A DNA stretch of 64,000 nucleotides from Dietzia sp. JS16-p6b (GTDB lineage Bacteria; Actinomycetota; Actinomycetes; Mycobacteriales; Mycobacteriaceae). The DNA is taken from positions 1,150,001 to 1,214,000 of the forward strand of contig NZ_CP024869.1 in the NCBI RefSeq assembly GCF_003052165.1, given 5' to 3'. Under the pieces are notes generated by a model. That model was not told where the DNA came from and did no database searches. It saw only the letters and a list, made by a program, of their open reading frames with translations. Made by a program: the position numbers and the translations under genes. How positions within the stretch are numbered: position 1 is the first letter of the stretch; each line of letters starts with the position of its first letter. Shown one piece after another: positions 25,412-35,386 of the stretch.

Positions 25412-26187
25412 GATGGGGTCCTTTCCCCGGTGGGGGTGTTCCACGGGCAGATGAGTCGTTCGAGGATGGTCACGGTGGCCAGCAGGACGCTGGACATGAT
25501 CGTCAGCACGACCACCTGGGCGAAGACGAAGTCCGTCTGGAGACGCGGGATGGCCTGCAGCATGAGGTACCCCAGGCCGTTGGTCGACCCGGTGTACTCG
25601 GCGAACACCGCGGCCACCGGCGCGAACGTGACCGAGACGCGCAATCCGGCGAACCCGCGGGGCGCGGCGGACGGCAGACGAACCCGCCAGAAGAGCGACC
25701 ACCGGGTGGCGTGCAGGCTCCGCAGCGTGTCGATCACCCGGGCGTCGACGGCCCGCACGCCGGAGAGGAGGTTGAGGGCGACGGGGAAGAAACACAACAG
25801 GGCGACGACGATGACCTTCGGCGCCATCCCGTACCCGAGGGAGATCGTCAGCAGCGGACCTATCACGATCACCGGGATGGCCTGGGAGGCGACCAGCAGT
25901 GGGGTCATGGCCTGACCGATGGTGGGCACGAACGCGCTGATGATCACGACGATCACCGCGACGACCACTCCTAGCACCACACCCAGGAGGGTCTCGGAGG
26001 CGGTCAGCAGCGTGGCGGAACCGAGCCGGTCGGGCCAGGTGGTCACGAGCGAGTCGAGCACGGCGCCGGGCGCGGGGATGACGTAGGCCGGAACGAGTTC
26101 GAGCGCGGTGATCGTGATCCACGCGGCGAGGACCAGCAGGATCGTCACGCAGGCGGGAGCGGCGGATCGGAGGACTCGGACGGTCAT
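25408..26187 (-). CDS. thiX: Thiamine-precursor ABC transporter, permease
   Basis: The 259-aa protein has about six membrane helices and the EAA-type loop around LRSLHATRWSLFWRVRLPSA (contact to the ATPase). It belongs to the SsuC/TauC/ThiX permease group (BPD_transp_1). ATG 26187 overlaps the ATPase stop and its own stop overlaps the binding-protein start, giving three coupled genes. It imports the ligand caught by the lipoprotein. Confidence 0.87.
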   Translation of the reverse strand: MTVRVLRSAAPACVTILLVLAAWITITALELVPAYVIPAPGAVLDSLVTTWPDRLGSATLLTASETLLGVVLGVVVAVIVVIISAFVPTIGQAMTPLLVASQAIPVIVIGPLLTISLGYGMAPKVIVVALLCFFPVALNLLSGVRAVDARVIDTLRSLHATRWSLFWRVRLPSAAPRGFAGLRVSVTFAPVAAVFAEYTGSTNGLGYLMLQAIPRLQTDFVFAQVVVLTIMSSVLLATVTILERLICPWNTPTGERTPS

Positions 26188-27059
26188 GGGGCGGCTCCGC
26201 CGTCGGCCAGATGGGATTCCCGTGCCAGCGCGCGGAGGATGTCCTGGCGGGTCGCCGCGAATCCCTTGTCGCCGAGCAGGGCCTCGCGGGGGCGGTCGTC
26301 GCCGAACCACCCCGGCCAGGTGGACACCACGCGCGCCGGGGCGTCGGCCTCGTGCCGTGCCAGCAGGACCACACGTTCGGCGAGGAGCAGGGCTTCATCG
26401 ACGTCATGGGTGACCATGACGAGGGTGGCCGGCGTCCCGGCGAGGGTCTCGCGCAGCCATTGCTGGACGTCGGCTCGGGTGATCGCGTCGAGCGCACCGA
26501 GCGGCTCGTCCGCCAGCAGCAGGGGTTTGCGAGCGAGCAGTGCGCGCGCGAGTGCCGCGCGCTGGCGCATGCCCGCACTCAGAGCCGACGGACGGGCCCC
26601 CGACCAGGCGCCCAGGCCCAGGCGGTCCAGCAGGTGCTGGGCTTCGGCGCGGGCCACGCGCCGGCGCTCCCGCTGATTGCGGAGACTGATCGCGACGTTG
26701 TCGAGCAGGGTCATCCACGGCAGCAGGCTGTCGCCCTGCGGCATCAACGCGCAGTGCTCCAGGCGCCGGCCGGGCCGGCGTTCGTCCAACACGGAGACGG
26801 TCCCGGTCGTCGGTTCGGTCAGGCCGGCGATCAGCGAAAGCAGCGTGGACTTGCCGCAGCCACTGCGCCCGACGACCGCGATGTGCTGGCCCACCGGGAC
26901 GGACAGGCTGAGATCCGCGAGAACGGGCCGGCGTGCTCCCGGGTAGGTGTGGCCCAGACCGTCCAGCGCCACGGCCGGAACTGCGGGGCGACTCAGCACG
27001 GCGTGCACCAGGACCGCGGCGTGCACAGGGGTGGCCGCGTGCACCAGCGCATGTGACAT
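26184..27059 (-). CDS. thiZ: Thiamine-precursor ABC transporter, ATPase
   Basis: The 291-aa ATPase has Walker A VVGRSGCGKSTLLS, Q-loop LMPQGD, signature ALSAGMRQRAALARALL, Walker B LLLADEPLGALD and the H-loop VTHDVDEAL, all typical of the NitT/SsuB/ThiZ group. Its N-terminus is a His/Val/Ala-rich run (VHAATPVHAAVLVHAV). The ATG at 27059 directly abuts the GGAGGG that closes the riboswitch, which is too close for a normal ribosome site; a GTG at 27044, in the same frame, may be the real start. Confidence 0.85.
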   Translation of the reverse strand: MSHALVHAATPVHAAVLVHAVLSRPAVPAVALDGLGHTYPGARRPVLADLSLSVPVGQHIAVVGRSGCGKSTLLSLIAGLTEPTTGTVSVLDERRPGRRLEHCALMPQGDSLLPWMTLLDNVAISLRNQRERRRVARAEAQHLLDRLGLGAWSGARPSALSAGMRQRAALARALLARKPLLLADEPLGALDAITRADVQQWLRETLAGTPATLVMVTHDVDEALLLAERVVLLARHEADAPARVVSTWPGWFGDDRPREALLGDKGFAATRQDILRALARESHLADGGAAP

Positions 27060-27060
27060 C

Positions 27061-27132
27061 CCTCCGCTCGTGTGAACGAGTTCAGGTTCAGCGGGTGTGA
27101 TCTCAGCCCCGTTCGGTAGGGGCACCCCGTGT
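27061..27132 (-). promoter_or_regulatory. TPP riboswitch (THI element)
   Basis: The minus strand carries the conserved blocks in order: GGGGTGCC, GGGGCTGAGATCACACCC, CTGAACCTGAACTCG, a short hairpin (CTCGTTCACACGAG) and GCGGAGGG. The conserved core is the CTGAGA and CTGAACCTGA pair that grips the pyrimidine and pyrophosphate ends of TPP. The purine-rich 3' end lies at the start of the first ABC gene, so TPP binding probably hides the ribosome site. It puts the three-gene importer under thiamine control. Confidence 0.93.
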
Positions 27133-27397
27133 CATCGACGCCGATCCTGTGGATCAGCTCGAAGTGCGAACCTACCACCCTGCGCTGCCCGGCGAGTGGT
27201 CACATATGCGCGGCTCCGGCGGATCCCCACCTGGGGAAACGTGAACAGAATCGACCGCGCGACGAGGGGGCCTGATGCCGAGGGCGGGCGTTGGCCAGCG
27301 GTGTGCTGCGGCCGGCGGTGTGCTGCGGGAGGCGGCAGGCGGCGGGCGTCGGACCGGTGCCACGCCGGTCAGCGCCGCCGACCTGCGCCGAAGTGTG

Positions 27398-27470
27398 CGC
27401 CCCCGAGAGGATTCGAACCCCTGACCAGCCGGGTAGAAACCGGATGCTCTATCCACTGAGCTACGGAGGC
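27398..27470 (-). tRNA. tRNA-Arg (TCT)
   Basis: The minus strand folds as a 73-nt cloverleaf: acceptor GCCTCCG/CGGGGGC, anticodon loop TTTCTAC (anticodon TCT), T-arm GGTTCGAAT. The anticodon stem has one U-C mismatch at its top. No CCA is encoded. It lies upstream of the CopD-CtaG gene, on the other strand. Confidence 0.92.
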
Positions 27471-27567
27471 CTGCGACGCCCGCGTCCGGCGTCGCCGGAA
27501 GGATGATAGCCGATCCGGGGGTGTGCGCCGCAGCCGCGAATCGGCCCGTGGCGATCGGGTTAATACG

Positions 27568-29607
27568 ATGGTGGCCATGACGTCGTCCAAGTCGACACCC
27601 GCCCGCGCCGGAACGCTCACGACCCGCAGCGTGGTGCCCGTCGTGATCCTGCTCGCGGTGGTGGCCGCCGCGGTGGTGATCCCGCTGTCGGGCATGTCCA
27701 CGGAGGTGGCGCTCGCGCTGGTGGGCGTGCCGGACCCGGGCGTCCTCACCACGGCCGGGCTCCCGGCGGTCCGAGCGGTGGGCGAGCTGCTCGCCGCGGT
27801 GGCGGTGGGGACGGCCCTGTTCGCGGCGTTCTTCACCCCGCCCCAGAAGGACAAGACCCTCGACGTGGACGGGTACCGATCGCAGCGGATCTCCTCGTGG
27901 GCCAACATCTCGTGGGCGGTGGCCGCGGCTCTGCTCATCCCGCTGACCCTGTCGGACGTCTCCGGCCGCACGTTCTGGGCGGCGCTGCCTCCGGACCAGT
28001 GGATCGTGGCGATCAACCAGATCGACGTGGCCTCGTCCTGGCGGTGGGCGGCGGTGATCGCGCTGGTGGCCGGGATCGGTCAGCGGCTCACCGTGAGCTG
28101 GCGCTGGTCGGTGATCTGGTTGGGCGTGTCGGTGCTCTCGCTCCTGCCGGTGGCGGCCACGGGGCACGCCTCAGGGAGCACCGCGCACGACATCGCCACC
28201 AACTCGCTGATCATCCACCTGTTCGCCGCCGCGTTCTACGTGGGCGGGCTGGTCGCCGTGCTGGCCCACACCATGCGGGGCGGCTCCCGCGTGGCCCTGG
28301 CCCTGCGCCGCTACTCGGTGGTGGCGACCATCGCGATCATCGCGCTCGGGTTCTCCGGCATCATCAACGCGCTCGTGCGGCTGCACCCGGCCGACCTGTT
28401 CTCCTCCACCTACGGGCTGCTCGTGGTGTCCAAGGCGCTCCTGCTGGTCCTGCTCGCGCTGTTCGGCCTGGCCATCCGCCGCCGGATCATCGCCAGGATC
28501 GAGTCCAGATCGGCAAACGCTCCCGTCGACCGGCCGACCCTGGTGCGGATAGCGCTGGTCGAATCCGTGGTGATGGCGGGCACGATCGGGCTCTCGGTCT
28601 CGCTCGGTCGCACCCCGCCGCCGGCGCCGCTGTACGTGCCCACTCGCCAGGAGGCGCTCCTGGGCTTCGAGCTCCCCGGGCCGTTCTCACTCGGCACCGT
28701 GTTCGGGGTGTGGCGCTTCGACCTGGTGCTGGGCCTGGCCGCGGTCATCCTGCTGAGCCTGTACGTGTGGGGCCTGATCACACTGCGTCGCCGCGGTGAC
28801 ACCTGGCCGGTGGGCCGAACCGTGGCCTGGGTGCTCGGCTGCGTGATCCTGTTCCTCACCACCAGTTCTGGCATGGGGATGTACATGATGGCCGACTTCG
28901 CCAGCCACATGGTGGGGCACATGCTCATCTCGATGCTCGTGCCGGTGCTCCTCGCACTCGGCGGGCCGCTGACCCTGGCGTTGCGGGCGCTCCCGGCCGC
29001 GGGGCGTGGGAACCCGCCCGGGCCCCGTGAGTGGATCGTCGAGTTCATCAACAACCCCCTGTCCCGCTTCCTCACCCACCCGATCGTGGCCTCCGTGCAG
29101 TTCGTGGCGGGTTTCTACATCATCTACTTCGGCGGGTTCTACGAGGGCCTGGCCTCAGAACATCTGGGCCACATGTTCATGAACGTGCACTTCCTCATCA
29201 GTGGGTACCTGTTCTACTGGGTGATCATCGGTGTCGACGCCGCACCGCGGCACTTCTCGCCGCTCTACAAGCTCATGGTGCTGCTCAGCTCGCTGCCGTT
29301 CCACGCCTTCTTCGGCATCATGCTCATGAACTACAAGACCGTGCTCGCCGAGAACTGGTACGGCGGGATCGGACTGCCCTGGATCCCGGATCTCCTTCAG
29401 AGCCAGCAGGTCGGCGGCGGAGTCGCGTGGGCGGCGGGGGAGATCCCGCTGTTCATCGTCATGTTGGCCCTGGCGTGGCAGTGGTACCAGAGCGACATGC
29501 GGGACGCCCGGCGCGGCGAGCGCCAGGCCGAGCGTGACGACGACGCCGAGCTCAAGGCCTACAACGAGATGCTCAGCGCGATGTCCCGGGCGGACCGCAA
29601 GTCCTGA
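27568..29607 (+). CDS. CopD-CtaG fusion: copper import / cytochrome c oxidase assembly membrane protein
   Basis: The 679-aa protein has roughly 15 membrane helices. The N-terminal half resembles the CopD copper-resistance domain (HASGSTAHDIATNSLIIHLFAAAFYVGG, then FSGIINALVRL). The C-terminal half is a caa3-type CtaG domain (MADFASHMVGHMLISML, LGHMFMNVHFLISGYLFYW) with conserved Met and His suited to Cu. It likely delivers copper to cytochrome oxidase. Start is either ATG 27568 or 27577; no clear ribosome site is seen and TAATACGAT lies directly ahead, so translation may be leaderless. Confidence 0.87.
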   Translation: MVAMTSSKSTPARAGTLTTRSVVPVVILLAVVAAAVVIPLSGMSTEVALALVGVPDPGVLTTAGLPAVRAVGELLAAVAVGTALFAAFFTPPQKDKTLDVDGYRSQRISSWANISWAVAAALLIPLTLSDVSGRTFWAALPPDQWIVAINQIDVASSWRWAAVIALVAGIGQRLTVSWRWSVIWLGVSVLSLLPVAATGHASGSTAHDIATNSLIIHLFAAAFYVGGLVAVLAHTMRGGSRVALALRRYSVVATIAIIALGFSGIINALVRLHPADLFSSTYGLLVVSKALLLVLLALFGLAIRRRIIARIESRSANAPVDRPTLVRIALVESVVMAGTIGLSVSLGRTPPPAPLYVPTRQEALLGFELPGPFSLGTVFGVWRFDLVLGLAAVILLSLYVWGLITLRRRGDTWPVGRTVAWVLGCVILFLTTSSGMGMYMMADFASHMVGHMLISMLVPVLLALGGPLTLALRALPAAGRGNPPGPREWIVEFINNPLSRFLTHPIVASVQFVAGFYIIYFGGFYEGLASEHLGHMFMNVHFLISGYLFYWVIIGVDAAPRHFSPLYKLMVLLSSLPFHAFFGIMLMNYKTVLAENWYGGIGLPWIPDLLQSQQVGGGVAWAAGEIPLFIVMLALAWQWYQSDMRDARRGERQAERDDDAELKAYNEMLSAMSRADRKS

Positions 29608-29614
29608 GGGGCGA

Positions 29615-29715
29615 CCACCTCGTCGTCGTCGGGCCCGCTTCTGCACACCCTGCCCGTCCCTCCACAGACCAGGCGCCGCGAGCGGCGCGACCGGGATTCG
29701 ACGACGACGAGGTGG
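29615..29715. repeat. 17-bp inverted repeat enclosing a second hairpin
   Basis: 29615-29631 (CCACCTCGTCGTCGTCG) is the exact reverse complement of 29699-29715. The 67-bp interior includes a perfect 7-bp hairpin (29673-29679 with 29682-29688). It starts 7 bp after the CopD-CtaG stop and ends 60 bp before ssb, so it may act as a terminator or a processing structure. Confidence 0.65.
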
Positions 29716-29775
29716 GGCACGCTCTGGGGCACGAGGCCGACGCACGGTCGGCCCGAGTGTGACAGGAGCGAGACC

Positions 29776-30288
29776 ATGAACGAGACCCACACCACCGTCC
29801 GCGGAACCGTGATCACCGCCCCCACCACCCGCCGGGTCGGCGAGGACTCGGTCCTCTCCTTCCGGGTGGCCAGCAACACCCGCTACCAGGACCGCGACAC
29901 CGGGGAGTGGAGGACGGGCGGCACGCTGTACTTCTCGGCCAATTGTTGGGGCAGGCTGGGCCAGCGGGCGTCCGGGACGCTGGTCAAGGGCGACGGCATC
30001 ATCGTCCAGGGCCGCCTGCTGACCAACGAGTACGAGAAGGAGGGCAGGATCCAGCGGGATCTGGAGATGCGGGTCACCGCACTGGGACCGGACCTGTCCC
30101 GGATGGACGTGACGATGCGCAGGGCCCAGACCGAGGGATCCGGGCCGGCTCCCGAGGGGGAGGGGCCGGGCCGTCCGCAGGAGGCGGCGGGCGCGCCGGA
30201 CGCCATGGAGATCGGGTCCCGCGACGCCGGCGAGGCGCCGGAGGGGCACGCGGCCGCCAGCGGGTTGGCGGGGGCCGGCCGGATCTGA
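29776..30288 (+). CDS. ssb: Single-stranded DNA-binding protein (second, short Ssb)
   Basis: The 170-aa protein has an N-terminal OB fold (VRGTVITAPTTRRVGEDSVL, FRVASNTRYQDRDTGEW, YFSANCWGRLGQR, KGDGIIVQGRL) followed by a disordered Gly/Ala/Glu tail. It lacks the acidic DDDIPF tip that recruits partner proteins in the main replicative SSB, ending AGRI. It matches the accessory SSB beside ettA in mycobacteria (Rv2478c). GGAGCG lies upstream. It may serve in recombination or competence rather than bulk replication. Confidence 0.88.
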   Translation: MNETHTTVRGTVITAPTTRRVGEDSVLSFRVASNTRYQDRDTGEWRTGGTLYFSANCWGRLGQRASGTLVKGDGIIVQGRLLTNEYEKEGRIQRDLEMRVTALGPDLSRMDVTMRRAQTEGSGPAPEGEGPGRPQEAAGAPDAMEIGSRDAGEAPEGHAAASGLAGAGRI

Positions 30289-30413
30289 ACCCGAGCGGCC
30301 GCGGGTAGCCCCTCCGCCGGGCTCACCGGGGCTGCGGGCGGGCACGTAACATGGGGTCGTGCCCGCGGCCCGGCTGCGGCGAGGTGAATTATTTCCGCAG
30401 GTGAGAGGGTAGA

Positions 30414-32087
<1,674 letters not shown>

Positions 32088-32092
32088 CGCAG

Positions 32093-32542
32093 ATGGGATC
32101 GCACGCCGCGCCCGAGACGCGGACCCCCGGCGAGGTCCACCGGGTCCACATCCCGCTTCGCATCGCGGACTTCGTGGGACAACACGTCAACAATGTGCGG
32201 TTCCAGGAGTTCTCCCAGGACGCCAGACTGATGTGGTTCCGGGACAGGTTCGGCGTGCCCGGGTCGCGGGTGCCGATCGCGCTGGCACGGTGGATGGAGA
32301 TCGACTTCCGCCGCGTCATCGGGTACGGCGCCACGAGCGTCTGGGTCGACGTGGAGGTCCTGCGGGTCGGGCGCACGTCCTTCACCATGAGGACCTCGAT
32401 CGGTTCGGACTCCACGGGCCCGGAACCGTGTGCGGTCGTCGACACCGTCCTGGTGGTGACGGCGCCGGACGAGACCACGACACTCGAGATCAGTCCCGAG
32501 GAGCGCGCGGCGTTACTCGGCGGGAGCGAGGAGGCGAGATGA
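32093..32542 (+). CDS. Hot-dog fold thioesterase-like protein (first of three)
   Basis: The 149-aa protein has the 4HBT pattern RIADFVGQHVNNVRFQEFSQ, where the Asp before HVNN is the usual catalytic residue, and a strand SVWVDVEVLRVGRTSFTM. It would hydrolyse acyl-CoA or acyl-carrier thioesters. It starts 6 bp after the ettA stop and overlaps the next thioesterase by 4 bp. It is the most divergent of the three. Confidence 0.75.
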   Translation: MGSHAAPETRTPGEVHRVHIPLRIADFVGQHVNNVRFQEFSQDARLMWFRDRFGVPGSRVPIALARWMEIDFRRVIGYGATSVWVDVEVLRVGRTSFTMRTSIGSDSTGPEPCAVVDTVLVVTAPDETTTLEISPEERAALLGGSEEAR

Positions 32543-33000
32543 GTCCCGGTGATCAGACCCCGGACCGGGGGACGTTCCGTTGCACCCTGCAGGTGCGGTG
32601 GGCGGACTTCGACCAGTTCGGGCACGTCAACAACGTCAAGTACATCGAGTACGCACAGGAGGCCCGGATCCTGTTCGTCCGCAGCAGGTTCGGCCCGTTC
32701 GGTCTGGGCAACCTGCCGCAGGTCGTCCGCCGGGTCGAGATCGACCACCTCCGCCCGGTCCTGCGGGACTCGACGTCTGTGGACGTCGAGATCGAGGTCG
32801 AACACGTCGGGACCACCTCGTACCAGATCCGGCAGACGATCTTCGACGCCGCGGGGGAGATCTGCTGCGCGCTGCGCGTGGTGATGGTCGCCTACGACGC
32901 GTCGACCTCTACGGCCGTGGAGATACCGACAGGGGTGCGACACGTCCTCGAGGCAGCGCACCAGCGGGCGGCGATCACCGACGAGAGGCCCTCGGAGTGA
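32539..33000 (+). CDS. Acyl-CoA thioesterase, 4HBT hot-dog family (second of three)
   Basis: The 153-aa protein shows the canonical motif RWADFDQFGHVNNVKYIEYAQ, with catalytic Asp and the GHVNN turn, followed by STSVDVEIEVEHVGTTSYQI. In M. tuberculosis a single thioesterase (Rv2475c) lies near ettA; this copy seems its closest match. ATG 32539 overlaps the first thioesterase stop and its own stop overlaps a GTG start for the third. The substrate is unknown. Confidence 0.85.
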   Translation: MSPGDQTPDRGTFRCTLQVRWADFDQFGHVNNVKYIEYAQEARILFVRSRFGPFGLGNLPQVVRRVEIDHLRPVLRDSTSVDVEIEVEHVGTTSYQIRQTIFDAAGEICCALRVVMVAYDASTSTAVEIPTGVRHVLEAAHQRAAITDERPSE

Positions 33001-33482
33001 CCGAACAGCTCGTCTACGAGGCCGGGGGACCCCTCGGAATCTCGGGTGAGCCGGGACGCCGCGTGTTCACCGCGGCGCTGCCCGTCCGCTGGTCGGACCA
33101 GGACCTCTACCATCACGTCAACCACGCGCGGATGATCACGCTCCTCGAAGAGGCCCGGATCCCGTGGCTCTTCGAGGAGGGCATCCCCACCGCGACGCTC
33201 ACCGCCGGCGCCGTGATGACCGAGCTCGCCGTGAGATACCGCGGTCAGGTCACCCGCGCTGACGGCCCGATCCGGGTCCGCATGTGGTGCGAGAAGGTCG
33301 GCGCGGCCATGTTCGTCGCCCGTCACGAGGTCCGCGGGCGCGCCACCCCGGACTCGGCGCCCCCGGCGGTGGAGTGCACGTCCACGATCGCGGCGTTCGA
33401 CCTCGCCACCCAGCGGCCGCGCCGGTTCACCCGGGACGAGCGGGAGCATCTGATGCAGTTCCGTCACGGAGATCCGGCGTGA
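32997..33482 (+). CDS. Hot-dog fold thioesterase-like protein (third of three)
   Basis: The 161-aa protein reads PVRWSDQDLYHHVNHARMIT, with HHVNH replacing GHVNN but the Asp retained, then LAVRYRGQVTRADGPIRVRM. GTG 32997 overlaps the second thioesterase stop. Three consecutive hot-dog genes may assemble into a mixed oligomer or share acyl substrates of different lengths. The stop overlaps the GTG of the next gene. Confidence 0.8.
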   Translation: MTEQLVYEAGGPLGISGEPGRRVFTAALPVRWSDQDLYHHVNHARMITLLEEARIPWLFEEGIPTATLTAGAVMTELAVRYRGQVTRADGPIRVRMWCEKVGAAMFVARHEVRGRATPDSAPPAVECTSTIAAFDLATQRPRRFTRDEREHLMQFRHGDPA

Positions 33483-34168
33483 CCATGCCGGTGCGCGGCG
33501 GTGGAGGGGGCGAGGCGATCGCGGTCCCCGACCCCGCCGACAGGGACGACCTGCGGACCCTCCTGCGCCGACTGCTGCGGCTCGACGAGGCGGCGGTGGT
33601 GCGGTTGACCAGCGGTGACGACGGCAGGATGCGCGTGTGGTCCCGGACGCCCTTCGGCGCCCTGGTGGTCCGCGCGGTCGGTGGGCACTGCCCGCGGGGC
33701 GACGTGGTGTGTGGAGCCGACCACCTGCTCACCGAGTTCGATCTCCTGCCGCGCGGCGACGCCGAGGGACGCGTCGATCCCGGGATGCCCCTCACCTCCT
33801 CGTGGCAGGGGCTGCTCCCGCCCACCGACGGGTTCCAGATGGTCGAGGCGATCCCCGCGCAGGTGCTGCTCGATCTCGCCGAGTCCGGGCGCGATGCGGC
33901 CCGGGAGAGCGCGGGGCCGGCCGGTCTGCCGCCCTCCTTGCTGGACCAGGACGTGCTCACCGTCCGCGCGGACACCGACAGCCCCGTGGCGGTGGACATG
34001 CGGACGGTGTTCTCCATGGTGATGTGCGGCTTCGTCCCCGAGCGGGCCGGCCGCGCACCGGAGGGCGAACCGGTGAGGGTGAGTGAACGCGGCGCGTGGC
34101 TACGCCTGGATGCCCGCTACGGCACGGCCTACCGCAGGACCGACGCACTGACCCTCGAACCGCGATGA
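33479..34168 (+). CDS. Conserved hypothetical protein (Rv2474c-like by position)
   Basis: The 229-aa soluble protein starts at GTG 33479 or ATG 33485. It contains DDLRTLLRRLLRLDEAAVVRL and TPFGALVVRAVGG near the N-terminus, and MRTVFSMVMCGFVPE with SERGAWLRLDARYGTAY near the end. I know no function. Position downstream of the thioesterases matches the mycobacterial Rv2474c locus. It overlaps both neighbours by 4 bp, so it is translated with the thioesterases and the DNA methyltransferase. Confidence 0.7.
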   Translation: MTMPVRGGGGGEAIAVPDPADRDDLRTLLRRLLRLDEAAVVRLTSGDDGRMRVWSRTPFGALVVRAVGGHCPRGDVVCGADHLLTEFDLLPRGDAEGRVDPGMPLTSSWQGLLPPTDGFQMVEAIPAQVLLDLAESGRDAARESAGPAGLPPSLLDQDVLTVRADTDSPVAVDMRTVFSMVMCGFVPERAGRAPEGEPVRVSERGAWLRLDARYGTAYRRTDALTLEPR

Positions 34169-35355
34169 CGCCCCCGGGGTTCTCGGTCTCGTGGCCCGGG
34201 AGGGGCGAGCCCGAGATCCCGGGAGAACACGGGCCGGTGCCCGAGCTCGCCGAGGCGTTCCCTGATGCCGGCGGACAGGTCACCGGGGTCGTCCTCTGCG
34301 GTGACGGGGGCAGGATCGCCGAGGTCGGTGACGTGCTGGACGGTCTCGGTCTGCAGGCCACACGCGCGGCGCAGCTGGTGTATCTCGACCCGCCCTACAA
34401 CCGCGGCGGCAGCTTCGACGGGTACCACGACAACATGCCCCGCCATCGCTGGCTGGGATACATCGAGCGCCGACTGGTGGTGTCCCGCGAGCTCCTCGCG
34501 GACACCGGCACCGTGTGGGTACACCTCGACGACGCCGAGGCCCACCGCGTCCGCTGCGTGCTCGACGAGGTGTTCGGCCCGGACGCCTTCATCGCCGACC
34601 TCACCGTGGAGAGCAACCCCAAGGGGCGTCAGCTCGACAGGTTCTTCGCCGGCTCCCACGACCGACTCATGGTGTACGCGCGGGACCCCGAACGCGTCCG
34701 CCTGTCCGGCGGGGTGGCCTCGGCGGTGGACCCCTCCGACTTCCCGCACACCGCCGAGGACGGGGTCGCCTACCGGTTGCTACCCCTGCGCAACACCAAC
34801 AAGAGATTCAACCCGCGCACGACGCCCACCATGACCTACCCGCTCTACGGCGACCCGGAGACCGGCGAGGTCTCCGTGGACCCCGCGCCCGGGCTCACCG
34901 AGATCCTCCCGGTGTTCGGAGATCTCAGCCCGGCCGTCTGGCGCTGGTCGCGCGAGCGGGCGGGGGAGCGCGGCGACGAGCTGGTGTGTCGGACGGTGCG
35001 GGGCCGGGCCGGGCCACGGGTCGACGTGTACCAGCGCGACCGGCACGAGGCGGGCCGCATCAAGAAGCTCAGGACCGTCTGGCTGTCCCAGGAGGTCGGG
35101 TCCACCGACACAGCGCGCGCGGAACTGCGCAGCGCGGGGGTCGACGGTTTCCGTACCCCCAAGCCCGAGGCGCTGATGCGGCGGATCGTGGAGCTGGCGT
35201 CCGAGGCGGACGACCTGGTGGTGGACCTGTTCGCCGGCTCCGGGACCACCGCCGTGGCGGCCCGCGACCTGGGCCGTCGCTGGGTGGTGGTGGAGCGCAA
35301 CCCGGACACGGTCCGCGACGTGATCCTGCCGCGGTTGCGAGTCGGCGGGGCGTGA
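34165..35355 (+). CDS. Orphan DNA methyltransferase, beta class (type III Mod-like)
   Basis: The 396-aa protein has motif IV VYLDPPYN near residue 73 before motif I LVVDLFAGSGTTAVAA near residue 353, the order of beta-class adenine-N6 or cytosine-N4 methyltransferases. WVHLDDAEAHRVRCVLDEVFG and LTVESNPKGRQLDRFF match type III Mod and Eco57I-like enzymes. The region between (~170-330) should recognise the target. No Res or restriction endonuclease gene lies nearby. ATG 34165 overlaps the preceding stop. It may be epigenetic or protective; the recognition site cannot be predicted. Confidence 0.87.
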   Translation: MTPPGFSVSWPGRGEPEIPGEHGPVPELAEAFPDAGGQVTGVVLCGDGGRIAEVGDVLDGLGLQATRAAQLVYLDPPYNRGGSFDGYHDNMPRHRWLGYIERRLVVSRELLADTGTVWVHLDDAEAHRVRCVLDEVFGPDAFIADLTVESNPKGRQLDRFFAGSHDRLMVYARDPERVRLSGGVASAVDPSDFPHTAEDGVAYRLLPLRNTNKRFNPRTTPTMTYPLYGDPETGEVSVDPAPGLTEILPVFGDLSPAVWRWSRERAGERGDELVCRTVRGRAGPRVDVYQRDRHEAGRIKKLRTVWLSQEVGSTDTARAELRSAGVDGFRTPKPEALMRRIVELASEADDLVVDLFAGSGTTAVAARDLGRRWVVVERNPDTVRDVILPRLRVGGA

Positions 35356-35386
35356 CCGAGCCGGTTTCCGTCCCGGTTCTCGTCCA

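Noticed and set aside
25412-26578. N-terminal extension of the thiY frame up to 26578
   Set aside because: The extension is Arg/Pro-rich and lies opposite or out of frame with the permease and ATPase; the lipoprotein signal and ATGA overlap place the start at 25411 or later.
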